A stretch of 64,000 bases of DNA from positions 558,001 to 622,000 of the forward strand of contig NW_026291792.1 of the NCBI RefSeq assembly GCF_023091745.1, in the 5' to 3' direction. Below, in pieces: positions 36,601 through 48,868 of the stretch. Under the pieces are notes generated by a model. The model had not been told where the DNA came from. It was given only the letters and a program-made list of their open reading frames with translations, and did no database searches. The position numbers and the translations under genes are program-made. Source of the DNA: Budorcas taxicolor. Lineage: Eukaryota; Chordata; Mammalia; Artiodactyla; Bovidae. The stretch's first letter is position 1; each line of letters starts with the position of its first letter.

Positions 36601-39600
36601 CCTGCAGTTGCCATTCCCTGCCCTATGACAGAGCTCTCACTGCTGGAGCCCTTGGCAGTATGCAACACACCGGCCTCTAAAGCCACTGCAAGGATGCCCG
36701 GGGACTAGGTGCAAAGGCAAGGCAGGAGTGGAGCCGAGGCCAGGAAGGCGCCAGTAGCGTCTCCCAGTCTCGCGCAGCCTGCTCCTTCCTGGTCAGGAAG
36801 CCTAGACGCGAGGCAAGTCTGGCAAGGCTCATCCAGGGCAGAGCAGCCCCACGCCAGCAACTCTGCCAGATCTGGCCTCTGAGCAGAGCTGGAGCTCTGC
36901 CGTCCTGGAGGCGCACTGGGCTCCGGCCAAGAAGTGATCGCAGCCGCACGCAGCTGGGCTGCTCCTCTTCCCCCGAGGAGGCTCGCTTCCCGCATGCTGT
37001 GCACTAGGCTTCCAGGCGGGGGCGCCCCGCGCTTCCTGCAGGTCTCGGCTCAGGGGCTGCTTCCCCTGAGCTGGGGCTGTGGGCGGGAGCCCAGACACGC
37101 AGGGGCAGGCCCCAACCACCTGCACACGTCTCTGCTGGGGAGGAGAGCCCCAGGGAAATGACGTCTGTCAGGCAAATTCCGGGTGCCCACGGAGTCAGCC
37201 TCCGGGTGTGTGGGGCTGCAGACCACAGCCAGGGGACCTGGGAGCCTTGTGCTCTCGGTGCGGCGCTGAGTCTGGGCGGCCAAACAACCGCTGGAGGAGC
37301 CCTGCACTTGCCCTCCCCTTCCTCTAATAGAGCCCTCACAGCTGGAGCGCTGGCTGGGTGCAAGCCACCGACCCCAAAGCCGTCCCCAAGGACGCCTTGG
37401 GCCTGGCTGCAAAGGCAAGGCAGGAGCGGAGCTGAGGCCAGGAAGGCGCCAGTGGCCTCTCCCAGCATCGCACAGCCTGCTCCTTCCTGGGCAGGAAGGC
37501 TAGCAGCGAGGCAAGCCTGGGCGACTCTCGCCCACGGCAGAGCTGCCTCGCGCAAGCCACTTGACTAGATCCGGCCTCTGAGAAGAGCTGGAGCTCTGCG
37601 GTACTGGACGCGCACTCGGCTCCGCCCAAGCAGGGATTGCAGCTGCAAGCGGCTTGGCTCCCTCGACTCTTCCCAAGGAGGCTCGCGTCCCCGCGAACTG
37701 TGCACGTGGCTTCCAGGCAGGGACGCCCCGCGCCTCCTGCAGGTCTTGGCTCAGAGGCTGCTTCCCCTGAGCTGGGGCTGTGGGCGGGAGCCCAGACACG
37801 CAGGGGCAGCCCCAACCTCCTGCACACGTCTCTGCAGGGGAGGAGAGAACTCGGGAAATGACGACGGTCAGGCACCTTCTGGGTGCTCACAGAGTCAGCA
37901 TCCGGGTGTGTGGGGCTGCAGACCCCAGCCAGGGGCGCTGGGAGCCTGGTGCTCTCTGTGCTGTGCTTAGTCTGGAAGGCCGAGCAACCGCTGTAAGAGC
38001 CCTGCAGTTGCCATTCCCTGCCCTATGACAGAGCTCTCACTGCTGGAGCCCTTGGCAGTGTGCAACACACCGGCCTCTAAAGCCACTGCAAGGATGCATG
38101 GGGACTAGGTGCAAAGGCAAGGCAGGAGTGGAGCCGAGGCCAGGAAGGCGCCAGTAGCGTCTCCCAGTCTCGCGCAGCCTGCTCCTTCCTGGTCAGGAAG
38201 CCTAGACGCGAGGCAAGTCTGGCAAGGCTCATCCAGGGCAGAGCAGCCCCACGCCAGCAACTCTGCCAGATCTGGCCTCTGAGCAGAGCTGGAGCTCTGC
38301 CGTCCTGGAGGCGCACTGGGCTCCGGCCAAGAAGTGATCTCAGCCGCACGCAGCTGGGCTGCTCCTCTTCCCCCGAGGAGGCTCGCTTCCCGCATGCTGT
38401 GCACTAGGCTTCCAGGCGGGGGCGCCCCGCGCTTCCTGCAGGTCTCGGCTCAGGGGCTGCTTCCCCTGAGCTGGGGCTGTGGGCGGGAGCCCAGACACGC
38501 AGGGGCAGGCCCCAACCACCTGCACACGTCTCTGCTGGGGAGGAGAGCCCCAGGGAAATGACGTCTGTCAGGCAAATTCCGGGTGCCCACGGAGTCAGCC
38601 TCCGGGTGTGTGGGGCTGCAGACCACAGCCAGGGGACCTGGGAGCCTTGTGCTCTCGGTGCGGCGCTGAGTCTGGGCGGCCAAACAACCGCTGGAGGAGC
38701 ACTGCACTTGCCCTCCCCTTCCTCTAATAGAGCCCTCACAGCTGGAGCGCTGGCTGGGTGCAAGCCACCGAACCCAAAGCCGTCCCCAAGGACGCCTGGG
38801 GCCTGGCTGCAAAGGCAAGGCAGGAGCGGAGCTGAGGCCAGGAAGGCGCCAGTGGCCTCTCCCAGCATCGCACAGCCTGCTCCTTCCTGGGCAGGAAGGC
38901 TAGCAGCGAGGCAAGCCTGGGCGACTCTCGCCCACGGCAGAGCTGCCTCGCGCAAGCCACTTGACTAGATCCGGCCTCTGAGAAGAGCTGGAGCTCTGCG
39001 GTACTGGACGCGCACTCGGCTCCGCCCAAGCAGGGATTGCAGCTGCAAGCGGCTTGGCTCCCTCGACTCTTCCCAAGGAGGCTCGCGTCCCCGCGAACTG
39101 TGCACGTGGCTTCCAGGCAGGGACGCCCCGCGCCTCCTGCAGGTCTTGGCTCAGGGGCTGCTTCCCCTGAGCTGGGGCTGTGGGCGGGAGCCCAGACACA
39201 CAGGGGCAGCCCCAACCTCCTGCACACGTCTCTGCAGGGGAGGAGAGCACTCGGGAAATGACGTCTGTCAGGCACCTTCTGGGCGCTCACGGAGTCAGCA
39301 TCCGTGTGTGTGGGGCTGCAGACCCCAGCCAGGGGCCCTGGGAGCCTGGTGCTCTCCGTGCTGTGCTTAGTCTGGAAGGCTGAGCAACCGCTGTAAGAGC
39401 CCTGCAGTTGCCATTCCCTGCCCTATGACAGAGCTCTCACTGCTGGAGCCCTTGGCAGTGTGCAACACACCGGCCTCTAAAGCCACTGCAAGGATGCCCG
39501 GGGACTAGGTGCAAAGGCAAGGCAGGAGTGGAGCCGAGGCCAGGAAGGCGCCAGTAGCGTCTCCCAGTCTCGCGCAGCCTGCTCCTTCCTGGTCAGGAAG

Positions 39601-41042
39601 CCTAGACTCGAGGCAAGTCTGGCAAGGTTCATCCAGGGCAGAGCAGCCCCACGCCAGCAACTCTGCCAGATCTGGCCTCTGAGCAGAGCTGGAGCTCTGC
39701 CGTACTGGAGGCGCACTGGGCTCCGGCCAAGAAGTGATCGCAGCCGCACGCAGCTGGGCTGCCTCCTCTTCCCCCGAGGAGGCTCGCTTCCCGCATGCTG
39801 TGCACTAGGCTTCCAGGCGGGGGCGCCCCGCGCTTCCTGCAGGTCTCGGCTCAGGGGCTGCTTCCCCTGAGCTGGGGCTGTGGGCGGGAGCCCAGACACG
39901 CAGGGGCAGGCCCCAACCACCTGCACACGTCTCTGCTGGGGAGGAGAGCCCCAGGGAAATGACGTCTGTCAGGCAAATTCCGGGTGCCCACGGAGTCAGC
40001 CTCCGGGTGTGTGGGGCTGCAGACCACAGCCAGGGGACCTGGGAGCCTTGTGCTCTCGGTGCGGCGCTGAGTCTGGGCGGCCAAGCAACCGCTGGAGGAG
40101 CCCTGCACTTGCCCTCCCCTTCCTCTAATAGAGCCCTCACAGCTGGAGCGCTGGCAGGGTGCAAGCTACCGACCCCAAAGCCGTCCCCAAGGACGCCTGG
40201 GGCCTGGCTGCAAAGGCAAGGCAGGAGCGGAGCTGAGGCCAGGAAGGCGCCAGTGGCCTCTCCCAGCATCGCACAGCCTGCTCCTTCCTGGGCAGGAAGG
40301 CTAGCAGCGAGGCAAGCCTGGGCGACTCTCGCCCACGGCAGAGCTGCCTCGCGCAAGCCACTTGACTAGATCCGGCCTCTGAGAAGAGCTGGAGCTCTGC
40401 GGTACTGGACGCGCACTCGGCTCCGCCCAAGCAGGGATTGCAGCTGCAAGCGGCTTGGCTCCCTCGACTCTTCCCAAGGAGGCTCGCGTCCCCACGAACT
40501 GTGAACGTGGCTTCCAGGCAGGGACGCCCCGCGCCTCCTGCAGGTCTTGGCTCAGGGGCTGCTTCCCCTGAGCTGGGGCTGTGGGCGGGAGCCCAGACAC
40601 GCAGGGGCAGCCCCAACCTCCTGCACACGTCTCTGCAGGGGAGGAGAGAACTCGGGAAATGACGACGGTCAGGCACCTTCTGGGCGCTCACGGAGTCAGC
40701 ATCCGGGTGTGTGGGGCTGCAGACCCCAGCCAGGGGCGCTGGGAGCCTGGTGCTCTCTGTGCTGTGCTTAGTCTGGAAGGCCGAGCAACCGCTGTAAGAG
40801 CCCTGCAGTTGCCATTCCCTGCCCTATGACAGAGCTCTCACTGCTGGAGCCCTTGGCAGTGTGCAACACACCGGCCTCTAAAGCCACTGCAAGGATGCCT
40901 GGGGACTAGGTGCAAAGGCAAGGAAGGAGTGGAGCCGAGGCCAGGAAGGCGCCAGTAGCATCTCCCAGTCTCGCGCAGCCTGCTCCTTCCTGGTCAGGAA
41001 GCCTAGACGCGAGGCAAGTCTGGCAAGGCTCATCCAGGGCAG

Positions 41043-41580
41043 AGCACCCCACGCCAGCAACTCTGCCAGATCTGGCCTCTGAGCAGAGCTGGAGCTCTGC
41101 CGTCCTGGAGGCGCACTGGGCTCCGGCCAAGAAGTGATCGCAGCTGCACGCAGTTGGGCTGCTCCTCTTCCCCCGAGGAGGCTCGCTTCCCGCATGCTGT
41201 GCACTAGGCTTCCAGGCGGGGGCGCCCCGCGCTTCCTGCAGGTCTCGGCTCAGGGGCTACTTCCCCTGAGCTGGGGCTGTGGGCGGGAGCCCAGACACGC
41301 AGGGGCAGGCCCCAACCACCTGCACACGTCTCTGCTGGGGAGGAGAGCCCCAGGGAAATGACGTCTGTCAGGCAAATTCCGGGTGCCCACGGAGTCAGCC
41401 TCCGGGTGTGTGGGGCTGCAGACCACAGCCAGGGGACCTGGGAGCCTTGTGCTCTCGGTGCGGCGCTGAGTCTGGGCGGCCAAGCAACCGCTGGAGGAGC
41501 CCTGCACTTGCCCTCCCCTTCCTCTAATAGAGCCCTCACAGCTGGAGCGCTGGCTGGGTGCAAGCCACCGACCCCAAGCC
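41043..41580. repeat. Indel-bearing A and B monomers
   Basis: Single-base losses in 'gagcaccccacg' (~41,045) and 'gaccccaagccg' (~41,575) lie in adjacent monomers, giving one dimer of 1,399 bp (39,959 to 41,358). They fuse unrelated open frames on the minus strand into a longer one, which shows how readily long frames arise here without coding meaning. Confidence 0.75.
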
Positions 41581-44500
41581 GTCCCCAAGGACGCCTGGGG
41601 CCTGGCTGCAAAGGCAAGGCAGGAGCGGAGCTGAGGCCAGGAAGGCGCCAGTGGCCTCTCCCAGCATCGCACAGCCTGCTCCTTCCTGGGCAGGAAGGCT
41701 AGCAGCGAGGCAAGCCTGGGCGACTCTCGCCCACGGCAGAGCTGCCTCGCGCAAGCCACTTGACTAGATCCGGCCTCTGAGAAGAGCTGGAGCTCTGCGG
41801 TACTGGACGTGCACTCGGCTCCGCCCAAGCAGGGATTGCAGCTGCAAGCGGCTTGGCTCCCTCGACTCTTCCCAAGGAGGCTCGCGTCCCCGCGAACTGT
41901 GCACGTGGCTTCCAGGCAGGGACGCCCCGCGCCTCCTGCAGGTCTTGGCTCAGGGGCTGCTTCCCCTGAGCTGGGGCTGTGGGCGGGAGCCCAGACACAC
42001 AGGGGCAGCCCCAACTTCCTGCACACGTCTCTGCAGGGGAGGAGAGAACTCGGGAAATGACGACGGTCAGGCACCTTCTGGGCGCTCACGGAGTCAGCAT
42101 CCGGGTGTGTGGGGCTGCAGACCCCAGCCAGGGGCGCTGGGAGCCTGGTGCTCTCTGTGCTGTGCTTAGTCTGGAAGGCCGAGCAACCGCTGTAAGAGCC
42201 CTGCAGTTGCCATTCCCTGCCCTATGACAGAGCTCTCACTGCTGGAGCCCTTGGCAGTGTGCAACACACCGGCCTCTAAAGCCACTGCAAGGATGCCTGG
42301 GGACTAGGTGCAAAGGCAAGGCAGGAGTGGAGCCGAGGCCAGGAAGGCGCCAGTAGCGTCTCCCAGTCTCGCGCAGCCTGCTCCTTCCTGGTCAGGAAGC
42401 CTAGACGCGAGGCAAGTCTGGGCAAGGCTCGCCCAGGGCAGAGCAGACCCACGCCAGCAACTCTGCCAGATCTGGCCTCTGAGCAGAGCTGGAGCTCTGC
42501 CGTACTGGAGGAGCACTGGGCTCCGGTCAAGAAGTGATCTCAGCCGCACGCAGCTGGGCTGCCTCCTCTTCCCCCAAGGAGGCTCGCTTCCCGCATGCTG
42601 TGCACTAGGCTTCCAGGCGGGGGCGCCCCGCGCTTCCTGCAGGTCTCGGCTCAGGGGCTGCTTCCCCTGAGCTGGGGCTGTGGGCGGGAGCCCAGACACG
42701 CAGGGGCAGGCCCCAACCACCTGCACACGTCTCTGCTGGGGAGGAGAGCCCCAGGGAAATGACGTCTGTCAGGCAAATTCCGGGTGCCCACGGAGTCAGC
42801 CTCCGGGTGTGTGGGGCTGCAGACCACAGCCAGGGGACCTGGGAGCCTTGTGCTCTCGGTGCGGCGCTGAGTCTGGGCGGCCAAGCAACCGCTGGAGGAG
42901 CCCTGCACTTGCCCTCCCCTTCCTCTAATAGAGCCCTCACAGCTGGAGCGCTGGCTGGGTGCAAGCCACCGACCCCAAAGCCGTCCCCAAGGACGCCTGG
43001 GGCCTGGCTGCAAAGGCAAGGCAGGAGCGGAGCTGAGGCCAGGAAGGCGCCAGTGGCCTCTCCCAGCATCGCACAGCCTGCTCCTTCCTGGGCAGGAAGG
43101 CTAGCAGCGAGGCAAGCCTGGGCGACTCTCGCCCACGGCAGAGCTGCCTCGCGCAAGCCACTTGACTAGATCCGGCCTCTGAGAAGAGCTGGAGCTCTGC
43201 GGTACTGGACGCGCACTCGGCTCCGCCCAAGCAGGGATTGCAGCTGCAAGCGGCTTGGCTCCCTCGACTCTTCCCAAGGAGGCTCGCGTCCCCGCGAACT
43301 GTGCACGTGGCATCCTGGCACGGACGCCCCGCGCCTCCTGCAGGTCTTGGCTCAGGGGCTGCTTCCCCTGAGCTGGGGCTGTGGGCGGGAGCCCAGACAC
43401 GCAGGGGCAGCCCCAACCTCCTGCACACGTCTCTGCAGGGGAGGAGAGCACTCGGGAAATGACGTCTGTCAGGCACCTTCTGGGCGCTCACGGAGTCAGC
43501 ATCCGGGTGTGTGGGGCTGCAGACCCCAGCCAGGGGCGCTGGGAGCCTGGTGCTCTCTGTGCTGTGCTTAGTCTGGAAGGCCGAGCAACCGCTGTAAGAG
43601 CCCTGCAGTTGCCATTCCCTGCCCTATGACAGAGCTCTCACTGCTGGAGCCCTTGTCAGTGTGCAACACACCGGCCTCTAAAGCCACTGCAAGGATGCCT
43701 GGGGACTAGGTGCAAAGGCAAGGCAGGAGTGGAGCCGAGGCCAGGAAGGCGCCAGTAGCGTCTCCCAGTCTCGCGCAGCCTGCTCCTTCCTGGTCAGGAA
43801 GCCTAGACGCGAGGCAAGTCTGGCAAGGCTCATCCAGGGCAGAGCAGCCCCACGCCAGCAACTCTGCCAGATCTGGCCTCTGAGCAGAGCTGGAGCTCTG
43901 CCGTCCTGGAGGCGCACTGGGCTCCGGCCAAGAAGTGATCGCAGCCGCACGCAGCTGGGCTGCTCCTCTTCCCCCGAGGAGGCTCGCTTCCCGCATGCTG
44001 TGCACTAGGCTTCCAGGCGGGGGCGCCCCGCGCTTCCTGCAGGTCTCGGCTCAGGGGCTGCTTCCCCTGAGCTGGGGCTGTGGGCGGGAGCCCAGACACG
44101 CAGGGGCAGGCCCCAACCACCTGCACACGTCTCTGCTGGGGAGGAGAGCCCCAGGGAAATGACGTCTGTCAGGCAAATTCCGGGTGCCCACGGAGTCAGC
44201 CTCCGGGTGTGTGGGGCTGCAGACCACAGCCAGGGGACCTGGGAGCCTTGTGCTCTCGGTGCGGCGCTGAGTCTGGGCGGCCAAGCAACCGCTGGAGGAG
44301 CCCTGCACTTGCCCTCCCCTTCCTCTAATAGAGCCCTCACAGCTGGAGCGCTGGCAGGGTGCAAGCCACCGACCCCAAAGCCGTCCCCAAGGACGCCTGG
44401 GGCCTGGCTGCAAAGGCAAGGCAGGAGCGGAGCTGAGGCCAGGAAGGCGCCAGTGGCCTCTCCCAGCATCGCACAGCCTGCTCCTTCCTGGGCAGGAAGG

Positions 44501-47500
44501 CTAGCAGCGAGGCAAGCCTGGGCGACTCTCGCCCACGACAGAGCTGCCTCGCTCAAGCAACTTGACTAGATCCGGCCTCTGAGAAGAGCTGGAGCTCTGC
44601 GGTACTGGACGCGCACTCGGCTCCGCCCAAGCAGGGATTGCAGCTGCAAGCGGCTTGGCTCCCTCGACTCTTCCCAAGGAGGCTCGCGTCCCCGCGAACT
44701 GTGCACGTGGCTTCCAGGCAGGGACGCCCCGCGCCTCCTGCAGGTCTTGACTCAGGGGCTGCTTCCCCTGAGCTGGGGCTGTGGGCGGGAGCCCAGACAC
44801 GCAGGGGCAGCCCCAACCTCCTGCACACGTCTCTGCAGGGGAGGAGAGCACTCGGGAAATGACGTCTGTCAGGCACCTTCTGGGCGCTCACGAGGTCAGC
44901 ATCCGGGTGTGTGGGGCTGCAGACCCCAGCCCGGGGCCCTGGGAGCCTGGTGCTCTCCGTGCTGTGCTTAGTCTGGAAGGCCGAGCAGCCGCTGTAAGAG
45001 CCCTGCAGTTGCCATTCCCTGCCCTATGACAGAGCTCTCACTGCTGGAGCCCTTGGCAGTGTGCAACACACCGGCCCCTAAATCCAGTGCAAGACGCCTG
45101 GGGACTAGGTGCAAAGGCAAGGCAGGAGTGGAGCCGAGGCCAGGAAGGCGCCAGTAGGGTCTCCCAGTCTCTCGCAGCCTGCTCCTTCCTGGTCAGGAAG
45201 CCTAGACGCGAGGCAAGTCTGGGCAAGGCTCGCCCAGGGCAGAGCAGCCCCACGCCAGCAACTCTGCCAGATCTGGCCTCTGAGCAGAGCTGTAGCTCTG
45301 CCGTCCTGGAGGCGCACTGGGCTCCGGCCAAGAAGTGATCGCAGCCGCACGCAGCTGGGCTGCCTCCTCTTCCCTCGAGGAGGCTCGCTTCCCGCATGCT
45401 GTGCACTAGGCTTCCAGGCGGGGGCGCCCCGCGCTTCCTGCAGGTCTCGGCTCAGGGGCTGCTTCCCCTGAGCTGGGGCTGTGGGCGGGAGCCCAGACAC
45501 GCAGGGGCAGGCCCCAACCACCTGCACACGTCTCTGCTGGGGAGGAGAGCCCCAGGGAAATGACGTCTGTCAGGCAAATTCCGGGTGCCCACGGAGTCAG
45601 CCTCCGGGTGTGTGGGGCTGCAGACCACAGCCAGGGGACCTGGGAGCCTTGTGCTCTCGGTGCGGCGCTGAGTCTGGGCGGCCAAGCAACCGCTGGAGGA
45701 GCCCTGCACTTGCCCTCCCCTTCCTCTAATAGAGCCCTCACAGCTGGAGCGCTGGCAGGGTGCAAGCTACCGACCCCAAAGCCGTCCCCAAGGACGCCTG
45801 GGGCCTGGCTGCAAAGGCAAGGCAGGAGCGGAGCTGAGGCCAGGAAGGCGCCAGTGGCCTCTCCCAGCATCGCACAGCCTGCTCCTTCCTGGGCAGGAAG
45901 GCTAGCAGCGAGGCAAGCCTGGGCGACTCTCGCCCACGGCAGAGCTGCCTCGCGCAAGCCACTTGACTAGATCCGGCCTCTGAGAAGAGCTGGAGCTCTG
46001 CGGTACTGGACGCGCACTCGGCTCCGCCCAAGCAGGGATTGCAGCTGCAAGCGGCTTGGCTCCCTCGACTCTTCCCAAGGAGGCTCGCGTCCCCGCGAAC
46101 TGTGCACGTGGCTTCCAGGCAGGGACGCCCCGCGCCTCCTGCAGGTCTTGGCTCAGGGGCTGCTTCCCCTGAGCTGGGGCTGTGGGCGGGAGCCCAGACA
46201 CGCAGGGGCAGCCCCAACCTCCTGCACACGTCTCTGCAAGGGAGGAGAGCACTCGGGAAATGACGTCTGTCAGGCACCTTTTGGGCGCTCACGGAGTCAG
46301 CATCCGGGTGTGTGGGGCTGCAGACCCCAGCCAGGGGCCCTGGGAGCCTGGTGCTCTCCGTGCTGTGCTTAGTCTGGAAGGCCGAGCAAACCGCTGTAAG
46401 AGCCCTGCAGTTGCCATTCCCTGCCCTATGACAGAGCTCTCACTGCTGGAGCCCTTGGCAGTGTGCAACACACCGGCCTCTAAAGCCACTGCAAGGATGC
46501 CCGGGGACTAGGTGCAAAGGCAAGGCAGGAGTGGAGCCGAGGCCAGGAAGGCGCCAGTAGCGTCTCCCAGTCTCGCGCAGCCTGCTCCTTCCTGGTCAGG
46601 AAGCCTAGACGCGAGGCAAGTCTGGGCAAGGCTCGCCCAGGGCAGAGCAGCCCCACGCCAGCAACTCTGCCAGATCTGGCCTCTGAGCAGAGCTGGAGCT
46701 CTGCCGTCCTGGAGGCGCACTGGGCTCCGGCCAAGAAGTGATCGCAGCCGCACGCAGCTGGGCTGCCTCCTCTTCCCCCGAGGAGGCTCGCTTCCCGCAT
46801 GCTGTGCACTAGGCTTCCAGGCGGGGGCGCCCCGCGCTTCCTGCAGGTCTCGGCTCAGGGGCTGCTTCCCCTGAGCTGGGGCTGTGGGCGGGAGCCCAGA
46901 CACGCAGGGGCAGGCCCCAACCACCTGCACACGTCTCTGCTGGGGAGGAGAGCCCCAGGGAAATGACGTCTGTCAGGCAAATTCCGGGTGCCCACGGAGT
47001 CAGCCTCCGGGTGTGTGGGGCTGCAGACCACAGCCAGGGGACCTGGGAGCCTTGTGCTCTCGGTGCGGCGCTGAGTCTGGGCGGCCAAGCAACCGCTGGA
47101 GGAGCCCTGCACTTGCCCTCCCCCTTCCTCTAATAGAGCCCTCACAGCTGGAGCGCTGGCAGGGTGCAAGCCACCGACCCCAAAGCCGTCCCCAAGGACG
47201 CCTGGGGCCTGGCTGCAAAGGCAAGGCAGGAGCGGAGCTGAGGACAGGAAGGCGCCAGTGGCCTCTCCCAGCATCGCACAGCCTGCTCCTTCCTGGGCAG
47301 GAAGGCTAGCAGCGAGGCAAGCCTGGGCAACTCTCGCCCACGGCAGAGCTGCCTCGCGCAAGCAACTTGACAGATCCGGCCTCTGAGAAGAGCTGGAGCT
47401 CTGCGGTACTGGACGCGCACTCGGCTCCGCCCAAGCAGGGATTGCAGCTGCAAGCGGCTTGGCTCCCTCGACTCTTCCCAAGGAGGCTCGCGTCCCCGCG

Positions 47501-48028
47501 AACTGTGCACGTGGCTTCCAGGCAGGGACGCCCCGCGCCTCCTGCAGGTCTTGGCTCAGGGGCTGCTTCCCCTGAGCTGGGGCTGTGGGCGGGAGCCCAG
47601 ACACGAAGGGGCAGCCCCAACCTCCTGCACACGTCTCTGCAGGGTAGAAGAGCACTCGGGAAATGACGACGGTCAGGCACCTTCTGGGCGCTCACGGAGT
47701 CAGCATCCGGGTGTGTGGGGCTGCAGACCCCAGCCAGGGGCCCTGGGAGCCTGGCGATCTCCGTGCTATGCTTAGTCTGGAAGGCGGAGCAACCGCTGGA
47801 GGAGCCCTGCAGTTGCCATTCCCTGCCCTATGACAGAGCTCTCACTGCTGGAGCCCTTGGCAGTGTGCAACACACCGGCCCCTAAATCCAGTGCAAGACG
47901 CCTGGGGACTAGGTGCAAAGGCAAGGCAGGAGTGGAGCCGAGGCCAGGAAGGCGCCAGTAGCGTCTCCCAGTCTCGCGCAGCCTGCTCCTTCCTGGTCAG
48001 GAAGCCTAGACGCGAGGCAAGTCTGGGC

Positions 48029-48490
48029 CAGGCTCTCCCTGGGCAGAGCAGCCTCACGCCAGCAACTCTGCCACATCGGGCCTCTGAGCAAAGCTGGAGC
48101 TCTGCCGTACTGGAGGCGCACAGGGCTCCGCCCAAGAAGGGATTGCAGCCACACGCAGCAGGGCTGCCTCCTCTTCCCCCGAGGAGACTAGCTGCCAGTA
48201 TGCTGTGCACTAGGCTTCCAGGCGGGGGCGCCCCGCTCTTCCTGCAGGTCTTGGCTCAGGGGCTGCTTCCCCTGAGCTGGGGCTGTGGGCGGGAACCCAG
48301 AAATGAAGGGGCAGTCCCCAACCTCCTGCACACGTCTCTGCTGGGGAGGAGAGCGCTAGGGAAATGACATCTGTCAGGCAACTTCTGGGTGCCCACGGAT
48401 TCAGCCTCCGGGTGTGTGGGGCTGCAGACCCCAGCCAGGGGCCCTGGGAGCCTGGTGCTCTCCGTGCTGTGCTGAGTCTGGGCGGCCAAG
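48029..48490. repeat. C-type segment, copy 1 (third, divergent monomer family)
   Basis: About 460 bp unlike both A and B. Private states include 'ccacatcgggcc', 'gagcaaagctgg', 'cacgcagcaggg', 'gagactagctgccag', 'gggaacccagaaatgaagg', 'gcgctagggaaatgacatc' and 'cacggattcag'. It shares some states only with A ('cagcaactctgcc', 'gtgcactaggc', 'ctgctggggagg', 'gggcggccaagc') and others only with B ('gtactgg', 'gctccgcccaag', 'gggattgcag', 'gtcttggc', 'ccccaacctcctgc'). It begins inside an A unit and returns to A sequence after ~48,490, producing two A-like monomers in succession. Confidence 0.85.
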
Positions 48491-48868
48491 CAACCGCTGT
48501 AAGAGCCCTGCAGTTGCCATTCCCTGCCCTATGACAGAGCTCTCACTGCTGGAGCCCTTGGCAGTGTGCAACACACCGGCCTCTAAAGCCACTGCAAGGA
48601 TGCCTGGGGACTAGGTGCAAAGGCAAGGCAGGAGTGGAGCCGAGGCCAGGAAGGCGCCAGTAGCGTCTCCCAGTCTCGCGCAGCCTGCTCCTTCCTGGTC
48701 AGGAAGCCTAGACGCGAGGCAAGTCTGGCAAGGCTCATCCAGGGCAGAGCAGCCCCACGCCAGCAACTCTGCCAGATCTGGCCTCTGAGCAGAGCTGGAG
48801 CTCTGCCGTCCTGGAGGCGCACTGGGCTCCGGCCAAGAAGTGATCGCAGCCGCACGCAGCTGGGCTGC

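Larger units (their letters stand above)
31556..46962. repeat. Dimer domain with scattered single-base indels
   Basis: Eleven dimers of 1,399-1,403 bp. Visible indels include +1 'gggcaaggctcgccc' and +1 'gctgcctcctc' in A units near 32.6 and 32.76 kb, -1 in 'gagcaccccacg' near 41,045, -1 in 'gaccccaagccg' near 41,575, and +1 in 'gagcaaaccgctg' near 46,388. Each is what a noncoding array would tolerate: neighbouring open frames shift or fuse at these bases. Confidence 0.8.

Noticed and set aside
48029..48490. C segment as a transposon or foreign insertion
   Set aside because: It stays collinear with A and B over its full length and keeps the 700 bp phase, with no target-site duplication or terminal repeats. 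It is a diverged monomer segment, not an insertion.
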